From NCBI GenBank assembly GCA_028282005.1, contig JANQIV010000215.1, forward strand, positions 1 to 54,731: DNA of 54,731 nucleotides. The letters run 5' to 3'. Positions 1-7,281 of this stretch are shown in pieces. Source of the stretch: Melioribacteraceae bacterium (lineage in GTDB: Bacteria > Bacteroidota > Ignavibacteria > Ignavibacteriales > Melioribacteraceae). The stretch's first letter is position 1. The number at the start of each line of letters is the position of its first letter. A program made the translations under genes and the position numbers. Under the pieces are notes generated by a model. It did not search any database and was not told the DNA's origin. It saw nothing but the letters and a program-made list of their open reading frames with translations.

Positions 1-1151
1 GATATCTCATTTGCCAGCTTGTTGAAAAATTCAGGCCAGCGATTATATCCGTAATCTTTTCCGTGTCTGACAATAACAGTTTTAGTAAAAGGCGAAACAT
101 AGATAAATTGACCTAGGTTGCCCTCTGCATAAAAGTCATCGGGCCCCTGGTAACGGTTGAATATCCACCAATAATATGCGTAAGATAATTCTCTGTAAAT
201 ATTACGCAGTTCGGGTTTGTTCAAATTAATTTGTGTTGATTCTTTAACATACTCTTCTGAGATTATCTGTTCATTTTCCCAAATTCCGTTATTCAGGAAA
301 AGCCGGCCGAACTTTAAGAAATCTATTGCTCGGGCATTAATTCCACTCTCCATTTTTTCAAACCCGTTTTCGTCAAGGCTCCAGCTAGCCGGGAATTCTG
401 CTCCCAACGGTTTCCATATTTTTTCCTCTAAATATTTTGCTACTGCCATCCCGGTAGCACGTTCCAAAATAATTCCGATAAGCAACGGATTTATATTATT
501 GTATTCGAAGCGTTTACCGGGTGACTCATGAGCTGAAAAATCCAAAGCATATTCGCGTAAATCCGGGCTGTAATATGATTTCGCATCATCGCCAAATAGT
601 TCGCTTTCGTCATCGTATTTAATGCCCGATGTCATTGTAACTAAAGATTTAATTGTCAAATCCCTGTGGGCTTTTCTGCTTACTTCCGGGATATACTTCA
701 ATACCGGGTCGTTTATACTTATTATATGGCCTTCGTCAATGGCAATGCCCACCAAAGCCGATGTAATAGACTTTGAAGTAGAAAACGAAGTATTAATGGA
801 ACCCCTGTTATATCCGTTAAAATATTTTTCATAAACAATTGTGTCGTTTTTCAAAATTGTAAAAGCAGTAGTTTGGGTTGATATTAAAAAATCCTCAAAG
901 TTGGAATTTGACGAAATATTATATTTTTCACTGAACTGATCATTGATAGATTCGAAATTAAATTTTGTATTATCCTTTGGGAAAATAAAGGGATTACCGG
1001 AGCTGCTGATTTTTCTCTCCGGAAAAATTTTGTAATCTTCAATTGAAGGATAATTGTAATAAAGAGCTCTTGTTAAATAAAAAGAATTACGGATTGCAAA
1101 AATTAAAACCACAAAAACTGCAACAGAAAACCAGATTATATATTTTTTCAA
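1..1151 (-). CDS. Beta-lactamase-fold serine hydrolase (3' part beyond window)
   Basis: I translated this partial gene by hand; it runs off the left edge. The start is TTG at 1151 with a GGGGG ribosome site about 8 bases upstream. A single membrane anchor or uncleaved signal (residues 5-20) precedes an extracellular domain. The class C beta-lactamase/PBP4*/esterase signatures are present: S-T-S-K at residues 124-127 (nucleophile Ser124 and its lysine), a Y-N-N element after 'RFE', and an H-G-K triad (replacing K-T-G) near the window edge. About 383 residues are visible, so little of the C-terminus should be missing. The family includes peptidases, esterases and true lactamases; the substrate cannot be told from sequence. 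No neighbouring gene shares its transcript. Confidence 0.85.
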   Translation of the reverse strand, partial: MKKYIIWFSVAVFVVLIFAIRNSFYLTRALYYNYPSIEDYKIFPERKISSSGNPFIFPKDNTKFNFESINDQFSEKYNISSNSNFEDFLISTQTTAFTILKNDTIVYEKYFNGYNRGSINTSFSTSKSITSALVGIAIDEGHIISINDPVLKYIPEVSRKAHRDLTIKSLVTMTSGIKYDDESELFGDDAKSYYSPDLREYALDFSAHESPGKRFEYNNINPLLIGIILERATGMAVAKYLEEKIWKPLGAEFPASWSLDENGFEKMESGINARAIDFLKFGRLFLNNGIWENEQIISEEYVKESTQINLNKPELRNIYRELSYAYYWWIFNRYQGPDDFYAEGNLGQFIYVSPFTKTVIVRHGKDYGYNRWPEFFNKLANEI

Positions 1152-1300
1152 TTGATGTTCCCCCGAATTATCGTTTTAGTTTGAGACGGAATTTTAACAA
1201 TATTTCTCGGTGAATTCTATTTTTAGTAGTTCGGAATTCTGATTTCGAACGGAGTTATGTAGCTCAAACATAACCATTGGCAGAGGGTGTTCTTGATTCT

Positions 1301-1323
1301 GCGTCATGGTGCGACCATGACGC
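1301..1323. repeat. REP-like perfect palindrome, left copy 1
   Basis: Perfect inverted repeat with 10-base arms (GCGTCATGGT and ACCATGACGC) around a 3-base loop. It shares the core GGTGCGACCRTGAC with two other palindromes bordering the transposase remnant, as expected for REP sequences served by REP-associated tyrosine transposases. Confidence 0.7.
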
Positions 1324-1368
1324 CCTTGTTTTTTCAATAAGAGATTTTAACTTATCTTACCCCTGGGA

Positions 1369-1389
1369 GGTCACGGTCGCACCGTGACC
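1369..1389. repeat. REP-like perfect palindrome, left copy 2
   Basis: Perfect inverted repeat with 9-base arms (GGTCACGGT and ACCGTGACC) around CGC. It lies just beyond the 3' end of the transposase remnant. Read on the minus strand it carries the same GGTGCGACC(G/A)TGAC core as the palindrome at 1301 and the one at 1993-2033. Confidence 0.7.
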
Positions 1390-1396
1390 GGAAACT

Positions 1397-1961
1397 TTAC
1401 GCCATCTCAATCCCGGCATAATCAGAATCCACTTTTATCACGGAATGATCATTTAATAAATAGTTCCTCGCACTGGAGTATTTATAATCCTCGGGTTTAT
1501 CAGCAAGTCCGGCTTTTACGGGATTATAGTGAATATATTTTAGTTTTGTCCAGAACATTTTTTCATTTCGAATCACTTCATCGTCAAAACGTTTCATCCA
1601 TAGTTTTCTGTCCTGGTCGTTTATTCCTTTTGCTTCATCCACAAAGATACTTTCTAATTTGTTGCTTTTGTCGGTTCCAATTTTTATCAAATATTTGCCA
1701 GGCTGTGAACTTTTTTATGACACGCATTATATCTGAGATTGTACCGAGTTTGGGTTCGACTTTCACAATCCAGTGAAAGTGGGTTGGCATTATCACGTAA
1801 GCTAGTATGTTGAATTGGTACTTTTTCTGGTAGTGTTTGATGTTGCTGATTAGTATATCACAAAACGGGTGATGAGAAAAGATTGGAGTGAATCTTACAA
1901 CAGTTGTGGTTACAAAGAAAAATTGTTCGTTTACTAAATTTTGTCTTCCTCTTCTTACCAT
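1397..1961 (-). pseudogene. REP-associated Y1 transposase (RAYT), frameshifted
   Basis: The 5' part (1961 to 1635) holds the HUH single-strand nuclease motif 'PTHFHWIVKV'. The 3' part (1690 to 1397) is in another frame and has the family's C-terminal signature 'KLKYIHYNPVKAGL' followed by 'YKYSSARNY'. Together they make one TnpA_REP/Y1 protein of normal length (about 180 residues). The frames switch near 1680-1690, in a GATAAAAATTGG stretch, and joining them needs a +1 step. A single inserted base, for example in the A run, explains this better than the -1 slippage used by many transposases. The element is bounded by REP-like palindromes. It is probably inactive unless the shift is a sequencing error. 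Confidence 0.8.
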
Positions 1962-1992
1962 TTTTATTTTCGTAGTTTTCGTGGGCTTTTTG

Positions 1993-2033
1993 TGTCACAG
2001 CTTGTCCCGTTCCTCGGGAGTGCGACCGTGACA
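1993..2033. repeat. REP-like imperfect palindrome, right copy
   Basis: Outer arms TGTCAC (1993-1998) and GTGACA (2028-2033) enclose an inner stem TCCCG (2005-2009) / CGGGA (2015-2019) with a TTCCT loop. It contains AGTGCGACCGTGAC, the core found in inverted orientation in the palindrome at 1369-1389 on the other side of the transposase. Confidence 0.6.
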
Positions 2034-2045
2034 TCTTTGCAAAAT

Positions 2046-2858
2046 TTATGATTCTGATTCCTCGTTTTTATCTTCATTTAGTATTAACCATTTGAAAAAT
2101 TCTTTTCCTTTATCTGAAATTTTTGCTGCACTACTTTCTAGATTGATCAATCCAAATGTAACTGCGTTTGCTAAATTTGGAACAGAATCTACATGAACTG
2201 CATTGTGCCTTAGTAGTCTATCTTGTCTTTCTATGAAATCATTTAATAACCCCGAATCTTTTAATTGACTGAACTCGTCTGTTATATCATTTGTCTTGTT
2301 TTTTAATTTATCAATATTAGTTCGTAACGAAGAAATTTCTTTTTCCTTTTGAAAAATTTCTTTTTCTTTTGCCAATAATTGCTTTTGTGTTTCAACGTCT
2401 CCCCCTTGAAGTGATAGATATTTAGACCATATAGCTGAAATTAATTGACCTAACTGGATTTTGCTATAATCATATGGCATTAGATGAAGAAGATCATCTG
2501 TTAGCTCGGGATATCGGTTGCTTATTTCTTCGTAGGTTTTTTGAGAATCGAAAATTGAGATAATTTTATTTAAATCGAAATTGTTACCTTTTTTAGATTC
2601 TTCGCGTAGAACATGCTTAATTTCTCTATCCACCCATGAAGATTTTAATGATTTTTCTGTGAAAAATATTAGTGCAACATCAGCTTTATCAAGGCCATCT
2701 CGAAAGATTGATTTACGCAGATTGTCACCAGGAACAATTTTTCTTTTATCGATCCAAATGTTGATATAACATTCTTCTAAATCGCTTACAATTGGTTCAA
2801 TATATTTTTCTTTGTCTTCTGATGAATGACTTACAAAAACAAGTACTGATTTTCCCAT
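2046..2858 (-). CDS. Stand-alone TIR-domain protein with coiled coil
   Basis: The N-terminal TIR domain (about residues 1-140) opens with the strand-loop motif 'VLVFVSHSSEDKE'. It carries the conserved 'SSWVDRE' in which Glu79 matches the NADase glutamate of catalytic TIRs. A charged coiled coil follows (about 155-205) and then a small C-terminal region ending in acidic residues. I prefer ATG at 2858 (270 residues) over an upstream in-frame TTG at 2888 because the TIR fold begins right after it. Bacterial TIR proteins often act in abortive anti-phage defence by cleaving NAD+, usually with a partner sensor; none is adjacent here. Its position beside a transposase remnant fits an accessory gene. 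Function as a defence effector is inferred. Confidence 0.8.
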   Translation of the reverse strand: MGKSVLVFVSHSSEDKEKYIEPIVSDLEECYINIWIDKRKIVPGDNLRKSIFRDGLDKADVALIFFTEKSLKSSWVDREIKHVLREESKKGNNFDLNKIISIFDSQKTYEEISNRYPELTDDLLHLMPYDYSKIQLGQLISAIWSKYLSLQGGDVETQKQLLAKEKEIFQKEKEISSLRTNIDKLKNKTNDITDEFSQLKDSGLLNDFIERQDRLLRHNAVHVDSVPNLANAVTFGLINLESSAAKISDKGKEFFKWLILNEDKNEESES

Positions 2859-2986
2859 GACATTTTTCCAAATTATTGGATTGAACAATTATTAAATGAA
2901 ATATGTTGTAATATTAAAATATTGGAATAAAAAATTCAATTCTCAACTTTTGTTTTTTATAGAGATGCTTTGATGAGAGAAATAAG

Positions 2987-3015
2987 AACCTCCGAAGCGT
3001 TGCGCTCCGGAGGTT
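2987..3015 (-). terminator. Rho-independent terminator of pckA
   Basis: A strong hairpin with arms AACCTCCG / CGGAGGTT and an inner AGCG/CGCT stem lies 18 bases past the pckA stop. On the minus strand it is followed by a modest T-rich stretch. Confidence 0.75.
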
Positions 3016-3032
3016 AGAAAGGGCTATTTTAT

Positions 3033-4700
3033 TTAGACATCAACGTGTACGTTGTTCAATCTGGTTGGACCGGCATTTTTAACATCTTCTGATACGCCAG
3101 CTTCAAATAGTTTGAAGTTCTCAATAAAGCGTGCGGCTAAAGCATCATATTTTTGCCAGTATTCGTTTTTATCACCCCATGAGTTTGAAGGCTCTAAAAC
3201 TTCTTCCGGAACATTTGCACAGCATAAAGGCACTTCAAAACCAAAGAGTTTGTCTGTTCTGTAATCAACATTATCCAATTGTCCTTCTAGTGCAGCGTTC
3301 AGTAAATTGCGTGTGTGGCGAATGCTTATTCTTTTGCCAACGCCGAACCTTCCGCCGACCCAGCCGGTGTTTACAAGCCAAACGTTTACATCGTGTTTAA
3401 GCATTCTTTCTTTCAGCATTTGTGCGTAATCAAACGGATGCCTAACCATAAACGGTGCACCGAAGCATGCGCTGAAAGTAATCTGAGGTTCAATTCCCAA
3501 ACCGATTTCTGTACCCGCAATTTTTGATGTGTAACCGCTGATGAAATGATACTGTGCCTGCTCTGGATTAAGTTTCGCAATCGGAGGCATAACGCCGGAA
3601 GCATCACAAGTTAAAAAGATCACATTTTTCGGATGTGTGTGCACATGTCCTTCTTCCACAAGATTCGGGATAAAATCAACCGGGTAAGATGCTCTTGTGT
3701 TTTCGGTCAGCATATCATCGTCAAGATCAATTTTTCTTGAGATTGGATCATAAACCACGTTCTCTAAAATTGTACCGAATCTTTTTGTGGTTGCATAAAT
3801 TTGCGGTTCGGCCTCTGCGGAAAGCCTTATAACTTTAGCGTAGCAGCCACCTTCAAAATTGAATACACCTTCGGAGCTCCATCCGTGCTCGTCATCGCCG
3901 ATTAATTTTCTTTTCGGGTCAGCTGACAAAGTAGTTTTTCCAGTTCCGCTCAAGCCGAAGAATAATGCTGCTTCACCGTCGTCGCCAACGTTTGCTGAAC
4001 AGTGCATTGGAAGAACATCTTCAAATGTAAGAAGGAAGTTGAGTACAGTGAAAACTGATTTTTTAGTTTCTCCGCCGTAAAGTGTGTTTGCGATGATCGC
4101 TGTTCTTTCAGCAAAATTTAGAATGATCCCGGTTTCGGATCTTGTTCCGTCCATTTTAGGATCAAGTTTGAAACCCGGTAAATTTATAACTGTAAATTCC
4201 GGGATAAAATGTTTTAGCTTGTCTCTATCGTCAGTTGTGATGAACATATTTCTGGCAAACAAGCTGTGCCAAGCTTTTTCTGTAATAATTCTAACCGGAA
4301 GTTTATACTCATCATCTGCGCCTGCGTAGCAGTCCTGCACAAATAATTCTTCGCCCTGGCAGTATGCCTGAACTCTGCCCCAGATTGAGTTGAATTTTTC
4401 AGATGCAATTGGCCTGTTGTATTCGCCCCACCAGATTTTGTCTTCTGTTGAAGGTTCTTTTACAACAAATTTATCTGCTGCTGCTCTAGCAGTGTGTTTA
4501 CCGGTGTTTACCAGCATCGGGCCCTGGTGAGCAAGTTTACCTTCGTTGCGGAAAATTATTTCTTCGTATAAAGATGAGTCGGATAAATTCCAGTAAACTC
4601 TGTCAAGCCCGGTTAGGCCTTGGTTTTTAAGCCTGAAGTCCGAAGCCATTTCCATAGCTATTGGACTTGCGGGGGTTTTGAATTCTAAGTACTTGCTCAT
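3033..4700 (-). CDS. pckA: Phosphoenolpyruvate carboxykinase (ATP)
   Basis: ATP-dependent PEP carboxykinase interconverts oxaloacetate + ATP with PEP + CO2 + ADP in the cytoplasm. The P-loop 'GLSGTGKTT' (Lys255) and the metal-binding 'LIGDDEHGW' are both present, and the length (555 residues) is slightly above the usual ~530-540. The start is ATG at 4700, which overlaps the stop of the upstream aminotransferase in an ATGA; an in-frame TTG at 4706 is less likely, because GAGGG sits at a good distance from the ATG. The coupling implies co-translation with the aminotransferase, so oxaloacetate made or used here can be exchanged with aspartate. A hairpin terminator follows. Confidence 0.97.
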   Translation of the reverse strand: MSKYLEFKTPASPIAMEMASDFRLKNQGLTGLDRVYWNLSDSSLYEEIIFRNEGKLAHQGPMLVNTGKHTARAAADKFVVKEPSTEDKIWWGEYNRPIASEKFNSIWGRVQAYCQGEELFVQDCYAGADDEYKLPVRIITEKAWHSLFARNMFITTDDRDKLKHFIPEFTVINLPGFKLDPKMDGTRSETGIILNFAERTAIIANTLYGGETKKSVFTVLNFLLTFEDVLPMHCSANVGDDGEAALFFGLSGTGKTTLSADPKRKLIGDDEHGWSSEGVFNFEGGCYAKVIRLSAEAEPQIYATTKRFGTILENVVYDPISRKIDLDDDMLTENTRASYPVDFIPNLVEEGHVHTHPKNVIFLTCDASGVMPPIAKLNPEQAQYHFISGYTSKIAGTEIGLGIEPQITFSACFGAPFMVRHPFDYAQMLKERMLKHDVNVWLVNTGWVGGRFGVGKRISIRHTRNLLNAALEGQLDNVDYRTDKLFGFEVPLCCANVPEEVLEPSNSWGDKNEYWQKYDALAARFIENFKLFEAGVSEDVKNAGPTRLNNVHVDV

Positions 4701-5914
4701 ACCCAATCCCTCACTAATTTTCTGTCGCCAATGTAAAGCTCATTCGGTGAGTTCAAATCGAGTGCCCATTTAATTCTTTCAATACCTTGTGTGATATCTT
4801 TTATGCCGCCGCAGAAGCTCAATCTTAAGTAACCTTCCAAACCGAATTCAACGCCGGGTACTGTTAGCACTTGTACTTTGTCGATCAACATGTTTGACAA
4901 TTTTGTTGAATCTTTTTCGTAAGCGCTAAAGTCTGCGAATGTGTAGAAAGTACCGTCAGGCATTGTTGTTTTAACGCCTTCAAATGAATTTAAGTGAGCG
5001 AGTAAAACGTTTCTGTTGTTTTCTAAAGTCACGTTTAAGTTGCTGATGCATGACTGCAATCCGTTTAACGCACCAACTGCAGCTTTCTGCAATAATATTG
5101 ACGGGCCTGATGTTTGGTGGCCTTGAATATTTGCCATCGCATTAATAATTCTTTTGCTGCCGACAGCCCAGCCAATTCTGAAGCCGGTCATCGCATATAA
5201 TTTTGAAACACCGTTGATCACGATAAGTTTTGAGTTTTCTGAGAAGTCATTTGCATAATCGTAACAGTTAACCGGCTTTCTGCCGTCAAAAATTAAACGG
5301 TGATAAATGTCATCCATAATTAAATAAATATCTTTCTTTTCGCAGAAGTCAACAACATCAGCGATAAATTCTTCCGAGTACATTGCACCGGTCGGGTTGT
5401 TTGGGCTGTTGATAATTACAGCTTTTGTATATGAGCCGACTCTCTGTTCGATGTCCTGGATTCTTGGGTAAAATGAGCCGTCTTCAGGATGAGCCGCGAC
5501 TGGAATACCACCGCATAGTTTTACCATTTCAGGATAACTCACCCAGTACGGAGCAGGGAAGATAACTTCTTCCTGTGGATTCAAAATTGTGTGAAGCGCA
5601 CACATTAAAGCTTGTTTTGCGCCGCTTGATGCCATCACGTTTTCGGGCGCGACTTTTCTATTATAATGCTCTTCAGTGTAACGAATAATTGCTTGTTTCA
5701 AAGCCGGGATTCCGTCAGCCGGAGCGTATCTGATTTCGCCTGTGTTTAAATGTGCGGATGCAGCTAATATTGCGTCCATTGGAGCTTTGCTTTTTGGTTC
5801 ACCGCCGCCCAAATGAATTACGGGATCGCCTTTTGATTTAAGGATCGCGAATTTTTCATTTAGGGCAAGTGTGGGAGAAGTTTTAATTGATTTTGCTATT
5901 TGACTGATGCTCAT
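4697..5914 (-). CDS. Class I aminotransferase, aspartate-type
   Basis: This is a fold-type I PLP aminotransferase of 405 residues. The PLP lysine is Lys238 in 'SKLYAMTGFRIGW'; 'NSPNNPTGAMY' carries the cofactor Asn and the 'IMDDIYH' strand the ring-nitrogen Asp. The family of thermophile/Bacteroidota aspartate aminotransferases (AspB/AspC type Ib) fits best, giving aspartate + 2-oxoglutarate to oxaloacetate + glutamate. The start is ATG at 5914, preceded by AGAGGA; a TTG five codons upstream overlaps that ribosome site. It is coupled to pckA by ATGA. Broader substrate use (aromatic or prephenate) is possible in this family. Confidence 0.9.
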   Translation of the reverse strand: MSISQIAKSIKTSPTLALNEKFAILKSKGDPVIHLGGGEPKSKAPMDAILAASAHLNTGEIRYAPADGIPALKQAIIRYTEEHYNRKVAPENVMASSGAKQALMCALHTILNPQEEVIFPAPYWVSYPEMVKLCGGIPVAAHPEDGSFYPRIQDIEQRVGSYTKAVIINSPNNPTGAMYSEEFIADVVDFCEKKDIYLIMDDIYHRLIFDGRKPVNCYDYANDFSENSKLIVINGVSKLYAMTGFRIGWAVGSKRIINAMANIQGHQTSGPSILLQKAAVGALNGLQSCISNLNVTLENNRNVLLAHLNSFEGVKTTMPDGTFYTFADFSAYEKDSTKLSNMLIDKVQVLTVPGVEFGLEGYLRLSFCGGIKDITQGIERIKWALDLNSPNELYIGDRKLVRDWV

Positions 5915-6120
5915 GATTTCCTCTGCCAATAATTTATTTTATAAATAACGAACATTATGTTTCTGTAAATAGTAATCATGAAACAAATGTTTCATTGAGT
6001 GTAAAAATAATACTTGGAGGTAATAATTGTCAAGGGAAAACGAATTGTGTTCAGTATTAATTTCAGGTAGTGTTATTCACGAATGTTTTAATCGGGAATC
6101 CAAAAAATTGAAGAAAATAG

Positions 6121-6140
6121 ATTCCCGTTTTTACGGGAAT
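6121..6140. repeat. Perfect hairpin
   Basis: Arms ATTCCCGT and ACGGGAAT pair perfectly around a TTTT loop. It resembles the short dispersed 'TTCCCGT...ACGGGAAT' repeats common in this bacterial branch. No T tract follows on either strand to make it a clear terminator. Confidence 0.5.
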
Positions 6141-6290
6141 GACATCATTATTCTTTCGATTTCGACTTCGCTCAATCTGACAAATAGTTTTAAGTCATTC
6201 TGAGCCTGTCCGCCCTACTTTAACTCAGGAAGGCGGGCGGAGTCGCAGAAGAAGGACAATATTGTTGATAGCTTGGAAAACTACTTCAAT

Positions 6291-6396
6291 TTGTCATTTC
6301 GAATCCCGCCTTTTGGGATGAGAAATCTTAAAGTCTGAAATAGCGCTAAACTCAAGAAAAGATATCTCCTCACAAGAACGTTCGTCGATATGACAA
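6291..6396. repeat. MITE-like inverted-repeat element
   Basis: The terminal arms TTGTCATTTCGA (6291-6302) and TCGATATGACAA (6385-6396) match at 11 of 12 positions when inverted. A second inner pair GAGAAATCTT (6320-6329) / AAGATATCTC (6359-6368) matches at 9 of 10. The right end abuts the stop codon of the RpiR-type regulator directly. There is no coding capacity; it looks like a small non-autonomous repeat or a decayed dispersed palindrome. Confidence 0.55.
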
Positions 6397-7269
6397 CTAT
6401 TTATTCTTCTCTTTGCTGTGATGATGTTCTTTTCTAATGTCTGCAATCGAATCAATTGTTTCAAGAGTTTTATTTTTGAGGTCATAACCAACTTGGGCAC
6501 AAAGGGAATAAAGCAGCATGACTGGAGAAATTATCGAACTTGCCGAAATCTGGCTTTCTGCAAGTGCCTGCAAATGAACATTGCTGTATTGAATTATCTC
6601 GTTAGTCATTTTATCAGTGATTGCAATAATTTTTATTCCTTTTTTGTTCGCATAAGCACATGCTTCAATTGTTTCGTCGGAATATTCAGGAAAGGTTAGT
6701 GCGATAATTAAATCTTTGTTTGAGATATTTACAATCTCTTCCGCGAAAGTAATCCCGCCGTATCGAAGTTTTGTTGATTTTATTGCAACACTATTTAGCA
6801 AGTGGGAAGTCAAATCGGCAAGATAAGCAGAGATACCGTGACCAAGTGTGTAAACGTATTCAGCTTTTTCGATGAGCTTCACAGCTTTTTTGTATTGTGA
6901 ATCGTCGATTACCTGCAGTGTCGAGTTGATATTTTCGAGAGATTCTTGCGCAATTGTTTCGAGATAGTTTGATTCCGAATCAGTGCTCGATAAATAAACT
7001 TTGTACCTGTTCACCGGATCGAGATCAGTGCGTATCTTTTTTAGAAAGGTATTTTTTAATTCCTGGAACCCGTCATATCCAAGCACCTGTGCTAATCGAA
7101 CAATCGTAGATTTGCTGGTTTTCAATTCTTCTTCGATTTCACGGATTGAACTAAGGGCAAACTTTTGGGTGTTTTCAACAATATAGTTTGCAATTACTTT
7201 TTGTGATTCTGTAAGATTTGGAATTTGTTTGCGGATTCTTTCTTTTAATTTCTGCAGACTTTCTTGCAT
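6397..7269 (-). CDS. MurR/RpiR-family transcriptional regulator
   Basis: The N-terminal RpiR helix-turn-helix spans about residues 1-80, with 'SIREIEEELKTSKSTIVRLA' forming the recognition region. A SIS sugar-isomerase fold follows (about 120-270), with the phosphosugar-binding loop 'YTLGHGISAYL' and 'IALTFPEYSDET'. Members sense phosphorylated sugars and control sugar or central-carbon genes. The length of 290 residues is typical. ATG at 7269 has AGGA about 8 bases upstream. It lies 12 bases downstream of the 1829-residue enzyme gene, so it is probably the last gene of that transcript. Control of the PEP/oxaloacetate genes around it is an attractive inference, but no operator was identified. 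Confidence 0.9.
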   Translation of the reverse strand: MQESLQKLKERIRKQIPNLTESQKVIANYIVENTQKFALSSIREIEEELKTSKSTIVRLAQVLGYDGFQELKNTFLKKIRTDLDPVNRYKVYLSSTDSESNYLETIAQESLENINSTLQVIDDSQYKKAVKLIEKAEYVYTLGHGISAYLADLTSHLLNSVAIKSTKLRYGGITFAEEIVNISNKDLIIALTFPEYSDETIEACAYANKKGIKIIAITDKMTNEIIQYSNVHLQALAESQISASSIISPVMLLYSLCAQVGYDLKNKTLETIDSIADIRKEHHHSKEKNK

Positions 7270-7281
7270 TATGTTTTCCTG

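Larger units (their letters stand above)
5930..6396. other. Long intergenic region of dispersed repeats
   Basis: This 467-base stretch between the RpiR-type regulator and the aminotransferase has no supportable gene. It contains a hairpin at 6121-6140, a GC-rich stem CCGCCC (6210-6215) / GGGCGG (6235-6240), and a roughly 106-base inverted-repeat element at 6291-6396. The compositions differ from the surroundings, so the region looks like a landing zone for small repeats. The promoter of the aminotransferase-pckA pair should lie near 5940-6050, but I cannot place it. Confidence 0.6.

Noticed and set aside
1301..1389. CRISPR-like repeat array from the repeated palindromes
   Set aside because: Only two nearby copies with different arms and no regular spacers; no cas genes. 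REP sequences fit better.
1384..1776. 130-residue plus-strand frame over the transposase remnant
   Set aside because: It is antisense to the recognisable Y1 transposase motifs and begins inside a palindrome.
1635..1961. Programmed ribosomal frameshift in the transposase
   Set aside because: The two parts are joined by a +1 step at an A run, whereas transposase slippage of this type is usually -1; RAYT genes are normally single-frame. A one-base insertion or sequencing error is simpler.
3052..4329. Frames opposite pckA
   Set aside because: Antisense shadows of a highly conserved gene; no independent support.
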